A stretch of DNA of 64,000 nucleotides from Poecilobothrus nobilitatus (Eukaryota > Arthropoda > Insecta > Diptera > Dolichopodidae): NCBI GenBank assembly GCA_947095535.1, contig OX352774.1, positions 45,462,496-45,526,495 of the forward strand, given 5' to 3'. Position 1 is the stretch's first letter; each line of letters starts with the position of its first letter. A model generated the notes under the pieces. It was not told the DNA's origin. It saw only the letters and a list, made by a program, of their open reading frames with translations, and ran no database searches. Shown in pieces: positions 1 to 8,746 of this stretch. The position numbers were made by a program, and so were the translations under genes.

Positions 1-95
1 ATTATATTTTACATAATATTTTGAGCTGACCGGCGACTTTTTGAGTCGGAGACTTTTCGTCGAAAGAACGGTAACTTACGTATTGCGTTAAGAAG
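1..95 (-). repeat. Degraded tRNA-derived SINE head (partial, cut by window edge)
   Basis: Read on the plus strand, the block TTTGAGCTGACC followed by AGACTTTTCGTCGAAAGA and AACTTACG parallels the minus-strand SINE head at 31329-31400, which has TTTGAGCTGACC, AGACCTTTCGCCTCAAAGA and AACGTAAG at equivalent spacing. The upstream TTTTACATAATATT also resembles the sequence preceding the 31 kb copy. The box B region is mutated, so this is an old fragment. The window edge removes the remainder. The assignment rests only on this pairwise similarity. Confidence 0.4.
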
Positions 96-205
96 AAAAC
101 TTAAAATAACTTTAAAATAAAATAACAATGAAATAACTTCTTTTTTGAGGAAGACCCAAACATTCACACAATTGGTGGAATAATGATTTCTTATCATTTT
201 TGCAG

Positions 206-419
206 CTTCTTCCAATTCATCCTATTTGATATGAGGAAATTTCTAATTTTCTTGTATCTCTGCCATTTGGACATTGTCCACTTGAAACTTCTGTTACATT
301 ATCGATATTGCGGTAATTTAGGGATAAAAGTCTTAATTGATCGTTTAAGATCTAATAACGATCAGCTTTATTTGGACACAGCGCAAGTATTGATAGAATA
401 CCAACTAAGATGTAGATGA
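206..419 (+). CDS. Possible 3' coding exon or decayed exon of an unrecognised gene
   Basis: A pyrimidine-rich tract ending TTTTTGCAG at 205 would be a good splice acceptor. From 207 one frame stays open to TGA at 417-419, and its second half (about 303-416) looks protein-like, including IKVLIDRLRSNNDQLYLD and AQVLIEYQLRCR. A polyadenylation-type AATAAA follows at 536-541, so a terminal exon is possible. There is a competing reading. Between about 230 and 310 another frame gives the more convincing peptide NFLVSLPFGHCPLETSV, which would join the later frame only through a frameshift near 302-311, with a TGA at 227-229. In that model the exon is broken, and its donor would be AG|ATGAGTAT at 414, one base from a consensus GTGAGTAT. 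I do not recognise the family; the composition suggests a helical soluble protein. Sequence upstream of 206 is intron or repeat. Confidence 0.42.
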
Positions 420-567
420 GTATATTGACTTATTTTTGAAACCAATATTTTCAGATTGTATAAAAGTTTAGCTAATTTGTTCTGTCATTTTAAATTGATC
501 TTAGAAATTTTGTGAAATATCATTTTATCCGTTACAAATAAATTTTGTTTTCACTTTCTATTTACAG

Positions 568-593
568 AAGTTTCCTTTTAAAAACCCTTACAG
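568..593 (+). CDS. Candidate 26-nt microexon
   Basis: A long pyrimidine tract ending CTATTTACAG at 567 is followed 26 bases later by CAG|GTAAGCT at 593/594. This is the best acceptor-donor pair I see in the window. Two of three frames are open, reading KFPFKNPY or SFLLKTLT. If the exon at 206 ended at 413/414, the junction would stay open in the SFLLKTLT frame. It could be a real microexon of the same gene, a relic in a pseudogene, or chance. There is no transcript evidence. Confidence 0.38.
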
Positions 594-599
594 GTAAGC

Positions 600-2740
600 T
601 CGTTTAATTACGAGTTAAAAATAAAAAAAAATTAGACTTTTCACTCATTTTTAACTCAATCATATAGTATTTATAAAAAATAAATATTTTAATTTTTGGA
701 CCAAAACAAAAACTAACATTTTTAAATAAACATATAAATTATCAATGAAAACAAAAGTATCAATGACCTTATAATAGTATAATACATATAAGTAACTACA
801 TATTTTATTTTAAATATTATTTACTTAAAACAGAAAATATTTTCAACATCATCTTAATCATCATCTTAATCTAAGCAAATTTAATCATGTATACGATTTA
901 AGTAAAAACATGTTGCAAAATTATTATTATTTTTCTTAATTTATGCTACCTTACAATATTGTTTACTTTTTCTTCTAATACCTACACACAATATAACTAT
1001 ATTTAACAAAACTAACACTTTTTTTCATACATATATTTATATTTGTATCCAATATATATACAATTTTATCAATGGTTGTTTTATATTTTCTAAAACAACA
1101 TTTTGGTCATAATTTAAATGATTCATTTTAACTAAAAACATCAATTTTTTATTTATGATCAATTTTAAATTTTTACATTCAATACATTCTCAATTTTTCA
1201 CAACCCCATACATACATAATATGATATGATATTTAATATATGATCTAATGAAGTACCAAATGATGAGAATTCATATGATAGAAATTTTTCATTTTAAATA
1301 TTTCAGCAGCGCTGAATTTAACTTCTCATAATAAAATAACAACACAAATTGAAAATAACGAAAATTATTCTTAAAATATCTTTTCAAGTCTTTTCAATCT
1401 AACTTGAAAGTTGATTTCAAATAATTGAAAGTTAAAATGAAATAAAAATAAAAAAAAAAAAAGTCTATAATATGAACTGGCTGACCAGCCGGTAAACCAA
1501 AATCAAACAAAAACAAGAAATTAATAAAAAAGAAAGAGAGAAAAAATGAAAAAAAAAAAAAAAAATGATATTATAAAATGTATCTGCTGGACTGGGATCA
1601 CGGAATAATCGAATACAAGTATATAATATTATATAAATATATGTAGGTTTATTATACCTAATAATACAAGATACCAATTTTATAACTTCTTAAAAAATTT
1701 TTTTTTTACCTTTTAGTTGAATACCTGTTCTGATTATGTACAGGACAGAGATCGGTTATTGAATTGCGCAAACGGTTTATATTTCTTTTTTTTATCTCTT
1801 TCGTTGTTTTTATACGGTATTATAGTTTTTCTTTTTCTGTTTAAAAAAAAAATAATATTTAGATATTTATTTTTAATTATTTACAACTATATTGGATATA
1901 AAATTAATATTAATTATTTATTAAAAGAATAATATATATTTTTAATTAATGTAATTTAAACCATAAGTGAATAAACAAAAAAAAAAAAATATGTCAAAAA
2001 AAAATTGTTTTTAAAAATATCTGAAGTAATAAAATGAATATATAAATAATAAATGAAATTGTATTAAAATATATAGTAAAATAAGTGCAATTTAAACGAC
2101 AAAATATAACATAATATTATTTTTAAATAAAAATAATAAATATTTATATTTGATATAATATTATATACTCAAACAAAATAAGTTAATTGTAGGTGAATGA
2201 ACTATATTTATTTTTATAGAATTTTTCATTAAGATTTTGAAATTTTTCACAAAGAAAACCATTGAAAATTACATACATACATACATACTTACATAATACA
2301 TGACGTGTAGCATAAAAAAAAAAAATTGTATTCAAATTAAACTTTTCTTTTTATAATTTTTGGTATCAAATGGTTTGCAGTCTGTTAATTATCAGGACCA
2401 TTATTTTTATTTTTTGTTATTTAGGAGTAATATTGAGTTAACGATTTCCATTTTGATAACATAAACATTTTTATTTATTGATATAAAGAAAAATATTTTT
2501 ATATATAATTTTTGATATACCTATAACAGTTTCTCGGACGATAAAAGCTGTATCAAAAATTTCAATTGATTATCTGTTAAGAATACTTGAAAAATATTTG
2601 TTTACAGTATTGTTTTATATTAATAATAATGAATATTTTTATAATAATAAATTAATGTTTTGAAGACTTTTTGCAGACTTAAGATTGCAGACTTAATTCT
2701 AGACTGACTAAAGATATCTAAATACTGTTATTATATGAAT
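600..2740. other. AT-rich stretch without an identified gene
   Basis: Apart from the weak exon at 1307, this is A/T-rich sequence with homopolymer runs (for example poly-A near 1450 and 1550) and a short CATA run at 2271-2288. Open frames here (for example 1465-1677 minus and 1717-1932 plus) have low-complexity F/L/I/Y/K composition and no recognisable domain. Confidence 0.6.
1307..1376 (+). CDS. Weak candidate terminal exon after an acceptor at 1306
   Basis: TTTCATTTTAAATATTTCAG ends at 1306. If spliced to the microexon at 568-593 in its phase-1 exit, the frame runs about 21 codons, beginning ALNLTSHNK, and then meets TAA. The pyrimidine tract is mediocre and the peptide is rich in N, as random AT-rich DNA would be. 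It is listed only because it keeps the phase of the upstream candidates. Confidence 0.15.
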
Positions 2741-2743
2741 TAT

Positions 2744-3036
2744 CGAAGTGAAATATATACCTAGACATATTTTATAGCGTTATTAATACAATAAATATTT
2801 GTTGATACTACAGCCCGGAGTGAATCCTGACATCTCTTACAACATTCCGCCAACATTCTCAATATGTTTCTACTATTTTTATTCCTACTATTATTGTAGG
2901 AATTAAAAATATCGAAGTAAAATATGTACCTAGACTCATTTTATGGCCTTATAACAATAACAATAAATATCTGTTAATGCTAAAGCCCGGAGTGAATCCT
3001 GACCTCCCCTACACCACTCTGCCAACACTTACACTC
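2744..3036. repeat. Diverged tandem duplication of about 120-175 bp
   Basis: Two blocks match across their length. The first is about 2744-2860 and the second about 2917-3036. Both carry TATCGAAGT, then AAATAT, TACCTAGAC, CAATAAATAT and AGCCCGGAGTGAATCCTGAC, then CAACATT or CAACACT. The offset is about 173 bp. The shared AGCCCGGAGTGAATCCTGAC is the most conserved part and is less AT-rich than its surroundings. It is probably part of the decayed non-LTR element whose coding scrap lies just downstream on the minus strand. Confidence 0.7.
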
Positions 3037-3069
3037 TATTTCCGTTGTTCTCTAGTTCTGAACATCTAA

Positions 3070-3262
3070 TACTTCTCTTAAATCATATCTTATGTTATGT
3101 ATAAATATGTTATCCAACAATATACTTCTAGGACTGTCTCTATGATGTGTACCAATTAATCTGTATTCAAAGATTTATTTTTGTACCTGATTTCTAGGCA
3201 TTCGTATATAACATGACCTGCCCATGTAATTCTTTTTATAAATTTTACTACACCTTCAATGT
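3070..3262 (-). pseudogene. Non-LTR retrotransposon reverse transcriptase C-terminal remnant
   Basis: Reading the minus strand from about 3250 gives RITWAGHV, matching the R-x-x-W-x-GHV motif near the C-terminus of endonuclease/reverse-transcriptase polyproteins of RTE-like and related LINEs. After a frameshift, the downstream frame reads FEYRLIGTHHRDSPRS and then LLDNI and YDLREV. This parallels the family pattern G-(T)-R-x-R-G-R-P-x-x-R-W-x-D-x-I and D-L-R. Key arginines and the tryptophan are mutated, so it is a dead fragment of roughly 60 residues. The clade is uncertain. No tail or target duplication was identified. Confidence 0.55.
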
Positions 3263-3269
3263 TGATTAG

Positions 3270-5340
3270 TGCCATTAGTTCTGTATTTGATCTTATTATA
3301 TCAGTACCATGTATATTTTATTTATGACCTAAAATTTATACAATATCAGAAACATTAAAAACTTTTTGAAATAATCATGCTTTTTCTTTTGTTTTTACTT
3401 TTTTTTGAGTTACCATTACGACAAATGCATTGAATTTTTGGAAAGGCATCATTAATCATATAATATGTTATCCAGCTAATCTTTAGCTTTCAAATTAAAA
3501 TTTTATTTAAAGTTGTACTGTATCTAAATAAAATCATATGTAATTATTATCTATTAATTTTTTAATTTCACTTATGCTATCTTTTGTCAAAATTTCAATT
3601 AATGAAATAACCTTTTAGGTACTATTTTATAAAATATATTGTGATTAAAAGAGAAAAATTTTTTGTCAGTTTTTAATTTTAAGTCATCAGTATTCTAATA
3701 ACATAATTTTAATCAGTAAAAAAATATGAACATTTTACCATTCAAATATAGAAAATTTTTGGACCACTTTATTTAGATACCGTGAATAGTTAAATTTATA
3801 ACGTGAATTGATGAAAACACGTCGTTAAAATCGTAAAAATCTTGAGTAAAATTATTCTTTTTGTCAGTAAAACTTTTTCTTATATCAGTATAATTAAAAG
3901 GCTGCACAATAAATAAATTTAGGATAGTAACTGCGTTTGCACTTACAGTAAATATTAATAATTAGTTATTCGCACATTAAGTATGTTTGAATATATGGTT
4001 TTTTGTTGAAAAAATTGTATAGTATTTGGTATTTTGTTTGTTCTGTATTTTGTTGAATCTTAGCTTTGTATGGTAAATAACTGTTTCAATTAACTGTCAA
4101 TGCTCAGTTTTAGATAATATTGTTTCGAAACAAGTATTTGGTTTTGTTAACATAATGTTAACAAATATTTCTGAAACAATTTGTTGAACTCATTTTCGTA
4201 GTAAAAATCATAATGGAATTACTACTATCGATCATTTTCATTAAATTACTGAAAAAAAAAAAAAAATTTCTACTGAGAATATGAGTATTTTTACTGAAAA
4301 AAAAAAAAATAGTTTTACGACAGCACATTTTTATTAAAAGTTTTGATTAAAATACTGTTAAATTTTAATTTAATACTGACAATAAAAATAGAAATTAAAA
4401 ATAAAAATATTTTTTACACCTCCTTAATTTTGATTTAAAAATAAACATACTTTTTGAAAATGTCAATTGATAAAGAAATAAATTAAAAAAATCGTTATTT
4501 ATTTTTAATACGTTTTATGATAAGATAAAATATGGAAAAATAAAGTTATTCTGAAGATTTTTAATTCTGTTGTAAAATATTTCAATTCAAATAATACTAA
4601 TAAAAAAAATTAAGATTTAAATGATATTAAATATAGTCATAAATTTCATAATGAGCTTTTTTTTTTTGTTGGTTAAGATAAATTTTAAAAATTTAAAACT
4701 GTTAATTGAAGTTAAATATTACGTTATAACATCTTATTTTATATGCCTACTTAACAATATATACAGACTTATATAATATACATACATATATTATTAAGAG
4801 ATAATAAGTGATAAAAATTTGGCGCCCAGTAAAATTTTTTAAATTGCCGACGGTATTTTTATTATTTCTTTTGGAATATCAATGGTAACTAAGTGAAAAT
4901 ATAAGATTTAATTCTCATATAAAAACAAGTTGTTGAATATTAAGTAGGTGCTTAGATGTTTTCTGATTTAATGAAATAATATTTTTCTTATACTATAACG
5001 CCTCTCTCTCTCTTTTTAAATTCAAATTTTACAGCCTAATTATTTTAATGAACTCCTTTTATTGATATTTTCTAAAATATCGCATTTTAACAGAAAAAGT
5101 TATTTAATGGATAAATTTATAACAGTACAATATTCTAAAAGACTGCATAGAATATTTATTGATTTTAATGTTTTTTAAAATTGGATCCCCAAGTACACAA
5201 TTAGTTTTTAAAAATACTTTTAAAATACGATAACTATTAAGATTTTGGTAACAAAATTTAAAAGTAATGTTATGAAAACTAAGTAAAAAAATTTAAATGA
5301 GAATCTATAGATACCATTACAAAATTGGACATGATAATAC
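3270..5340. other. AT-rich stretch, no gene seen
   Basis: Mostly A/T-rich DNA with several A and T tracts. The only structured feature is the palindrome at 4123-4176. A TGGCGCCCA string at 4819 recalls a retroviral-type primer binding site, but there is no flanking LTR or coding sequence to support one. Confidence 0.55.
4123..4176. repeat. Imperfect hairpin around a double GTTAAC palindrome
   Basis: The core TTTGTTAACAT-A-ATGTTAACAAA is a perfect inverted repeat with a one-base centre. The arms continue imperfectly outwards (GTTTCGAAACAAGTATTTGG against CAAATATTTCTGAAAC). It could be the centre of an old foldback element or an accidental cruciform-forming sequence. Confidence 0.5.
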
Positions 5341-5341
5341 T

Positions 5342-5350
5342 GAAACGATA
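5342..5350. repeat. Left 9-bp target site duplication of the Mutator-type element
   Basis: GAAACGATA immediately precedes the GGCGGGGGG terminus. The right flank at 6580-6588 is GAAAAGATA, identical at 8 of 9 positions. A 9-bp duplication is characteristic of Mutator-like (MULE) transposition. Confidence 0.7.
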
Positions 5351-6579
5351 GGCGGGGGGAAATAAAGCCTATAGCAATAAGGCCTAATAGGCCTTATTTC
5401 ACAATTGAGTTGAGAAATAAGGTCTAATTCGTAAAATTTCGCGGTAGGTCTTATTTCTCATTTCAAAGAGAATTAAAGCCTATAGGCCTTATTTCACTTT
5501 AGAAATATTATATTATTATTATATTATTCCAATTACAAATTTGTAGCTGACTGTAAAATCTGAATATTTTTAACAGGTTTCAAACTATTTTCTATATTCT
5601 GGTCAGCCCTCTCTTTCGAGCCACTACCTTCGCGCCCTCCCTTTCGAGCCACTCTTCGCCTCTCTCTTAGCCGATCCCTTCACAACTCCCTTCAAGGAAT
5701 TGGAATTGCAATCTCTGCTACCGCGCCCGTGCACAACAACGGCGACGGGAACGCGGGCGCGGGCGAACCGGTGCGGAGATAGCAGCTCTTATTCCTTCAA
5801 AACAATTTTTTTTTTGTTTTTCATAAAAATGTCTGAATTTTCACAAAATTTATTATTATATTTCAGAGAGAGCAGTCAAAATTTAATACTTTTATATGTA
5901 AAGCTGCAAAATTATTTTTTTCCCCCATGATTTCAAAAATTCTTTCTAATTAGGAGAGATTTTAGAGTTGGCTTCAAAATCAGAGTTAAATCAGCTTTTT
6001 CCAAATTATTTATAAATATTCTAGATAAAGCTGTAATCCTGTTTTTGTAACCAACTATAAAATCTCTTCTTTTTTAGAGTCCCGCATACTTACGTATATT
6101 CATATTTCCGAAAAAGATGCAATCCAGATTTTTTAACCAACTCTAATAACTGAACTAAGTTCGACAAAATTATTACATTAAAAAGTGAATTGAGTTTGAA
6201 TGTTGAATTTAAACGAAATTTTTTAATTTTTCACTTGTCGAACTTATTTCATTATGAAGAAACACTGACTACTGACGCACGCACTTTCACAGTGAAATGT
6301 GCCAAAAAAAAAACAGAAAACATTTTATTACTTAAATAAGCTGAAATATATGAGAATTAAATTATGAAAGAAAAATATTAAAAAATGTTATTATTGGAAT
6401 AATACATTACAATTAGGCTTTAATTCCATTATTTTAAAAAAATAATTAGGCCTTATTTCACTTTGGAATGAGAAATAAAGTCTAAATCGCGAAATTTCAC
6501 GAATTAGGCTTTCTTTCTCATTCGAAAGTGAAGTAAGGCCTATTAGGCTTTATTGCTCTAGGCTTTATTTCCCCCCGCC
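5351..6579. mobile_element. Non-autonomous Mutator-like element (TIR-MULE/foldback), 1,229 bp
   Basis: The ends are long inverted repeats. The left end starts GGCGGGGGGAAATAAAGCCT and the right end finishes with its reverse complement, AGGCTTTATTTCCCCCCGCC. Similarity runs about 190 bp inward on each side (to about 5543 and from about 6385), with AATAGGCCTTA and TTATTCCAAT matched on both arms. Flanking 9-mers agree at 8 of 9 positions. Inside lie a conspicuous GC-rich island (5600-5796), a second inverted repeat (AGAGATTTTAGAGTTGG at 5955-5971 with CCAACTATAAAATCTCT at 6051-6067) and AT-rich filler. No transposase reading frame is present, so it would need a MULE transposase in trans. Long inverted repeats plus a 9-bp duplication favour Mutator over hAT (8 bp) or piggyBac (TTAA). 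Confidence 0.8.
5600..5796 (+). other. GC-rich internal island of the MULE-like element
   Basis: This is the most GC-rich block in the window. It contains two copies of CTTTCGAGCCACT (near 5613 and 5640) and a hairpin-prone part with CTGCTACCGCGCCCG facing GTGCGGAGATAGCAG (about 5715-5785). A short plus-strand frame from 5700 runs through it but has only low-complexity T/A/R composition. It may be captured host sequence, as in Pack-MULEs, or structured element DNA. Confidence 0.55.
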
Positions 6580-6689
6580 GAAAAGATAATGTTGCTTGAA
6601 AAAATAAGCCAATTTCACTTTAATTAAAAATATTAAAATATATTTTTTTGCTTGAGGGAGACGGGAAACTTTTAAAGATAGCAAGAATA

Positions 6690-6757
6690 GAAGATTTGAA
6701 TTCAAGACCCTCCGACTGAAAGAATGGGGACTTAGCCACTACGCCATGTGTCAGATA
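6690..6757 (-). repeat. tRNA-derived SINE head (partial)
   Basis: On the minus strand the order is TGGCGTAGTGGCTAAG (an A-box-like TGGCnnAGTGG), then CATTCTTTCAGTCGGAGGGT, then GGTCTTGAATTCAA (a degraded B-box). This parallels the 26.9 kb SINE, which has TGGTGTGGTGATTAAG and GGGTTCAAATCC. It lies about 110 bp outside the MULE-like element. No downstream tail could be delimited. Confidence 0.5.
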
Positions 6758-6759
6758 CT

Positions 6760-8698
6760 CGTTGATTAACAAAGATAGGTACAGTTATTATTCATTTCAA
6801 CAAAATTATCAATTTGTTTATTGAAATATTTAATCAAAATAATAAACAAGATTATATCTGACACAATTTTTAACCGCATATAGCTTTATATTGAACATTA
6901 ATAAAACAAAATAGTCTGTGGAGTTCAAAAAGTAAACTTAAAAGTTCTTATATTTACCATATTTTGGAACCTAATCATACGTACTAGATACTATAACTCA
7001 ATAATCATGATACTAGAACTAAACCGGTTATCCACAAAATGTAAAAGCATTATTATTATTTTTTACATCTTTATTTTAAGTCCTAGATCAGTTTATTATA
7101 TAGGTATTGGAATTGAATTTAAATTAGACAATTTATGGCACAATTATTTTTTTTTTTATTTTTTAAATATAAACCAAAGTCCGGCGCCTAACGAAATCTT
7201 ACTTTTATTAATCTTCTTTTGCAAAATCCCCTTTTTACAAAATATTTCTTAAATAACTAAAACCGCCTCCTCCCGTAAACCAATTCTCGACAGTATAATG
7301 CGAGCTAAACACCACAACTGCAAAGCCGTATAATGGATAGATTTAGGAAAAGAATGGGTGTGTTTAAATGCTTAGTAGTTGAAATATTTACGAAAGGTAA
7401 TTGTTTGAAAGGTAAATTAGAAGCGACTTTAGTATTCTTTATAAAGTCAGAGTACTTTTTCAATAGCATGTATATTATGTAGGTAAATATGTGTGGTTCA
7501 TAATTAGGAGTCCTAATATGATAAAAAGGAAATATTTTTCACGAATTTTTTTTTTGGATTTTGATTTTAAGAATCTGTAAAATTTTAATCTATGTTCTAT
7601 GCTAATATATTTCCTAATATGTTGAAGAATAAATGAAATTTTGAACAAGCAGTTTTTCGAAAAACAGTTTTTAAAAAAGTAAATTTTGCAGAAGACGATT
7701 TTGAAAAAGTTCATTTTAAGAAGATTTTTTAGAATGAAATTTCGTAGTAGACCAAGTATAGTTAATATTTTATTTTCAGATAGATATTCATTTTGTTTTT
7801 AACATTTTGATTAAAACTTTAAAAAAAAAAATGTGATTTTAGAAAGTAGTTATCAAATACAAAAAAAAAAAAAATGGTTAATTAAAATTTTCCAAAAAAA
7901 ATGGTGGAAAAAATTATAATATATTTAACAAAAATTTTCTATTCTAAATCAACAAGATCAACACGATCAATTTAAAAAGAAAAAAAAAATTTTATTTTGA
8001 AATATTAGTTAAATTAAGTAATAAATGTGTGTGTGGTATTAATATTAATAAAAGTTTGTTTTTTAACATCAACAAAAGAATCATAAGATTGTCTTAATTT
8101 TTCGAAAATAAAAAATATTAAAAAAATAAAAAAAAAAATTCTCTTAATATATTAATTATAAAAACAGAATGAGTGTTTAAAAATAAAATAAAAAAAAAAT
8201 AAATTAATCACCTAATTAATCTTCAGATAAAAATAGTATCAAATTTCGAAAATACACAAAAAAAAAAACAAAAAAAAAATAAACATAATTTTTTAAAGCT
8301 ATACCTTATACGTTGTTCGAAAATTTTCATTTTTATGTTTTAAAAAAATTTTAAGAAGTTAATCATTTTGATTTAATTAATAACCAAAATAGTTGCGGTT
8401 TTGTAAATTTTTTCGTTTTTCTAAGATTTATTAAACTTTATTAAATTCATGTTAAAAAAAAAAACAAAAAAAAACATTAAATCGATATTAAAAACAAATA
8501 AAATTTAAAATAACCATATGATAACCATTATAATGATGTATCGGTAATATGAATACATTACTTTAAGTAAATAATATGTATGTTCAGTGTTTAATAAGCT
8601 TATGTATATCTGTTAAAATTACATTTAATAAAAAAAAACAAAAACAAGATAACAAAAATATATTTTTATCCAAAATAATGAAATTTTCATAATAATAA
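6760..8698. other. AT-rich stretch without an identified gene
   Basis: A/T-dominated DNA with many homopolymer runs. A slightly richer patch lies at 7180-7340, including CGGCGCCTAACGAAAT and CGCCTCCTCCCGT; a CGGCGCCTAAC core also occurs near 58857. That patch may be an old repeat, but I cannot classify it. The open frames (7007-7252 plus, 7475-7714 minus) are low complexity. Confidence 0.5.
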
Positions 8699-8701
8699 CA
8701 G

Positions 8702-8746
8702 GAATCTGTAGAAGAAGCCGGCTTAATATCATTAGAGATCATATAA
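8702..8746 (+). CDS. Candidate short terminal exon (14 codons plus stop)
   Basis: An ATAATAACAG acceptor-like end at 8701 is followed by 42 bases reading ESVEEAGLISLEII and then TAA. The patch has balanced composition and contains GAAGAAGCCGGC, unlike the poly-A/T DNA on both sides. Kilobases of A-rich sequence follow, which could be 3' untranslated sequence. The acceptor lacks a good pyrimidine tract and no matching upstream donor is certain, so this is only a candidate, or a short conserved non-coding element. Confidence 0.25.
   Translation, partial: ESVEEAGLISLEII

Noticed and set aside
4819..4829. TGGCGCCCA as a lysine-tRNA primer binding site of an LTR retroelement
   Set aside because: No LTRs, no polypurine tract and no gag or pol frames nearby; an isolated 9-mer is not evidence.
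5700..5930. 76-codon frame in the MULE-like element as transposase
   Set aside because: Composition is T/A/R low complexity from the GC-rich island followed by F-rich sequence; no transposase motifs.
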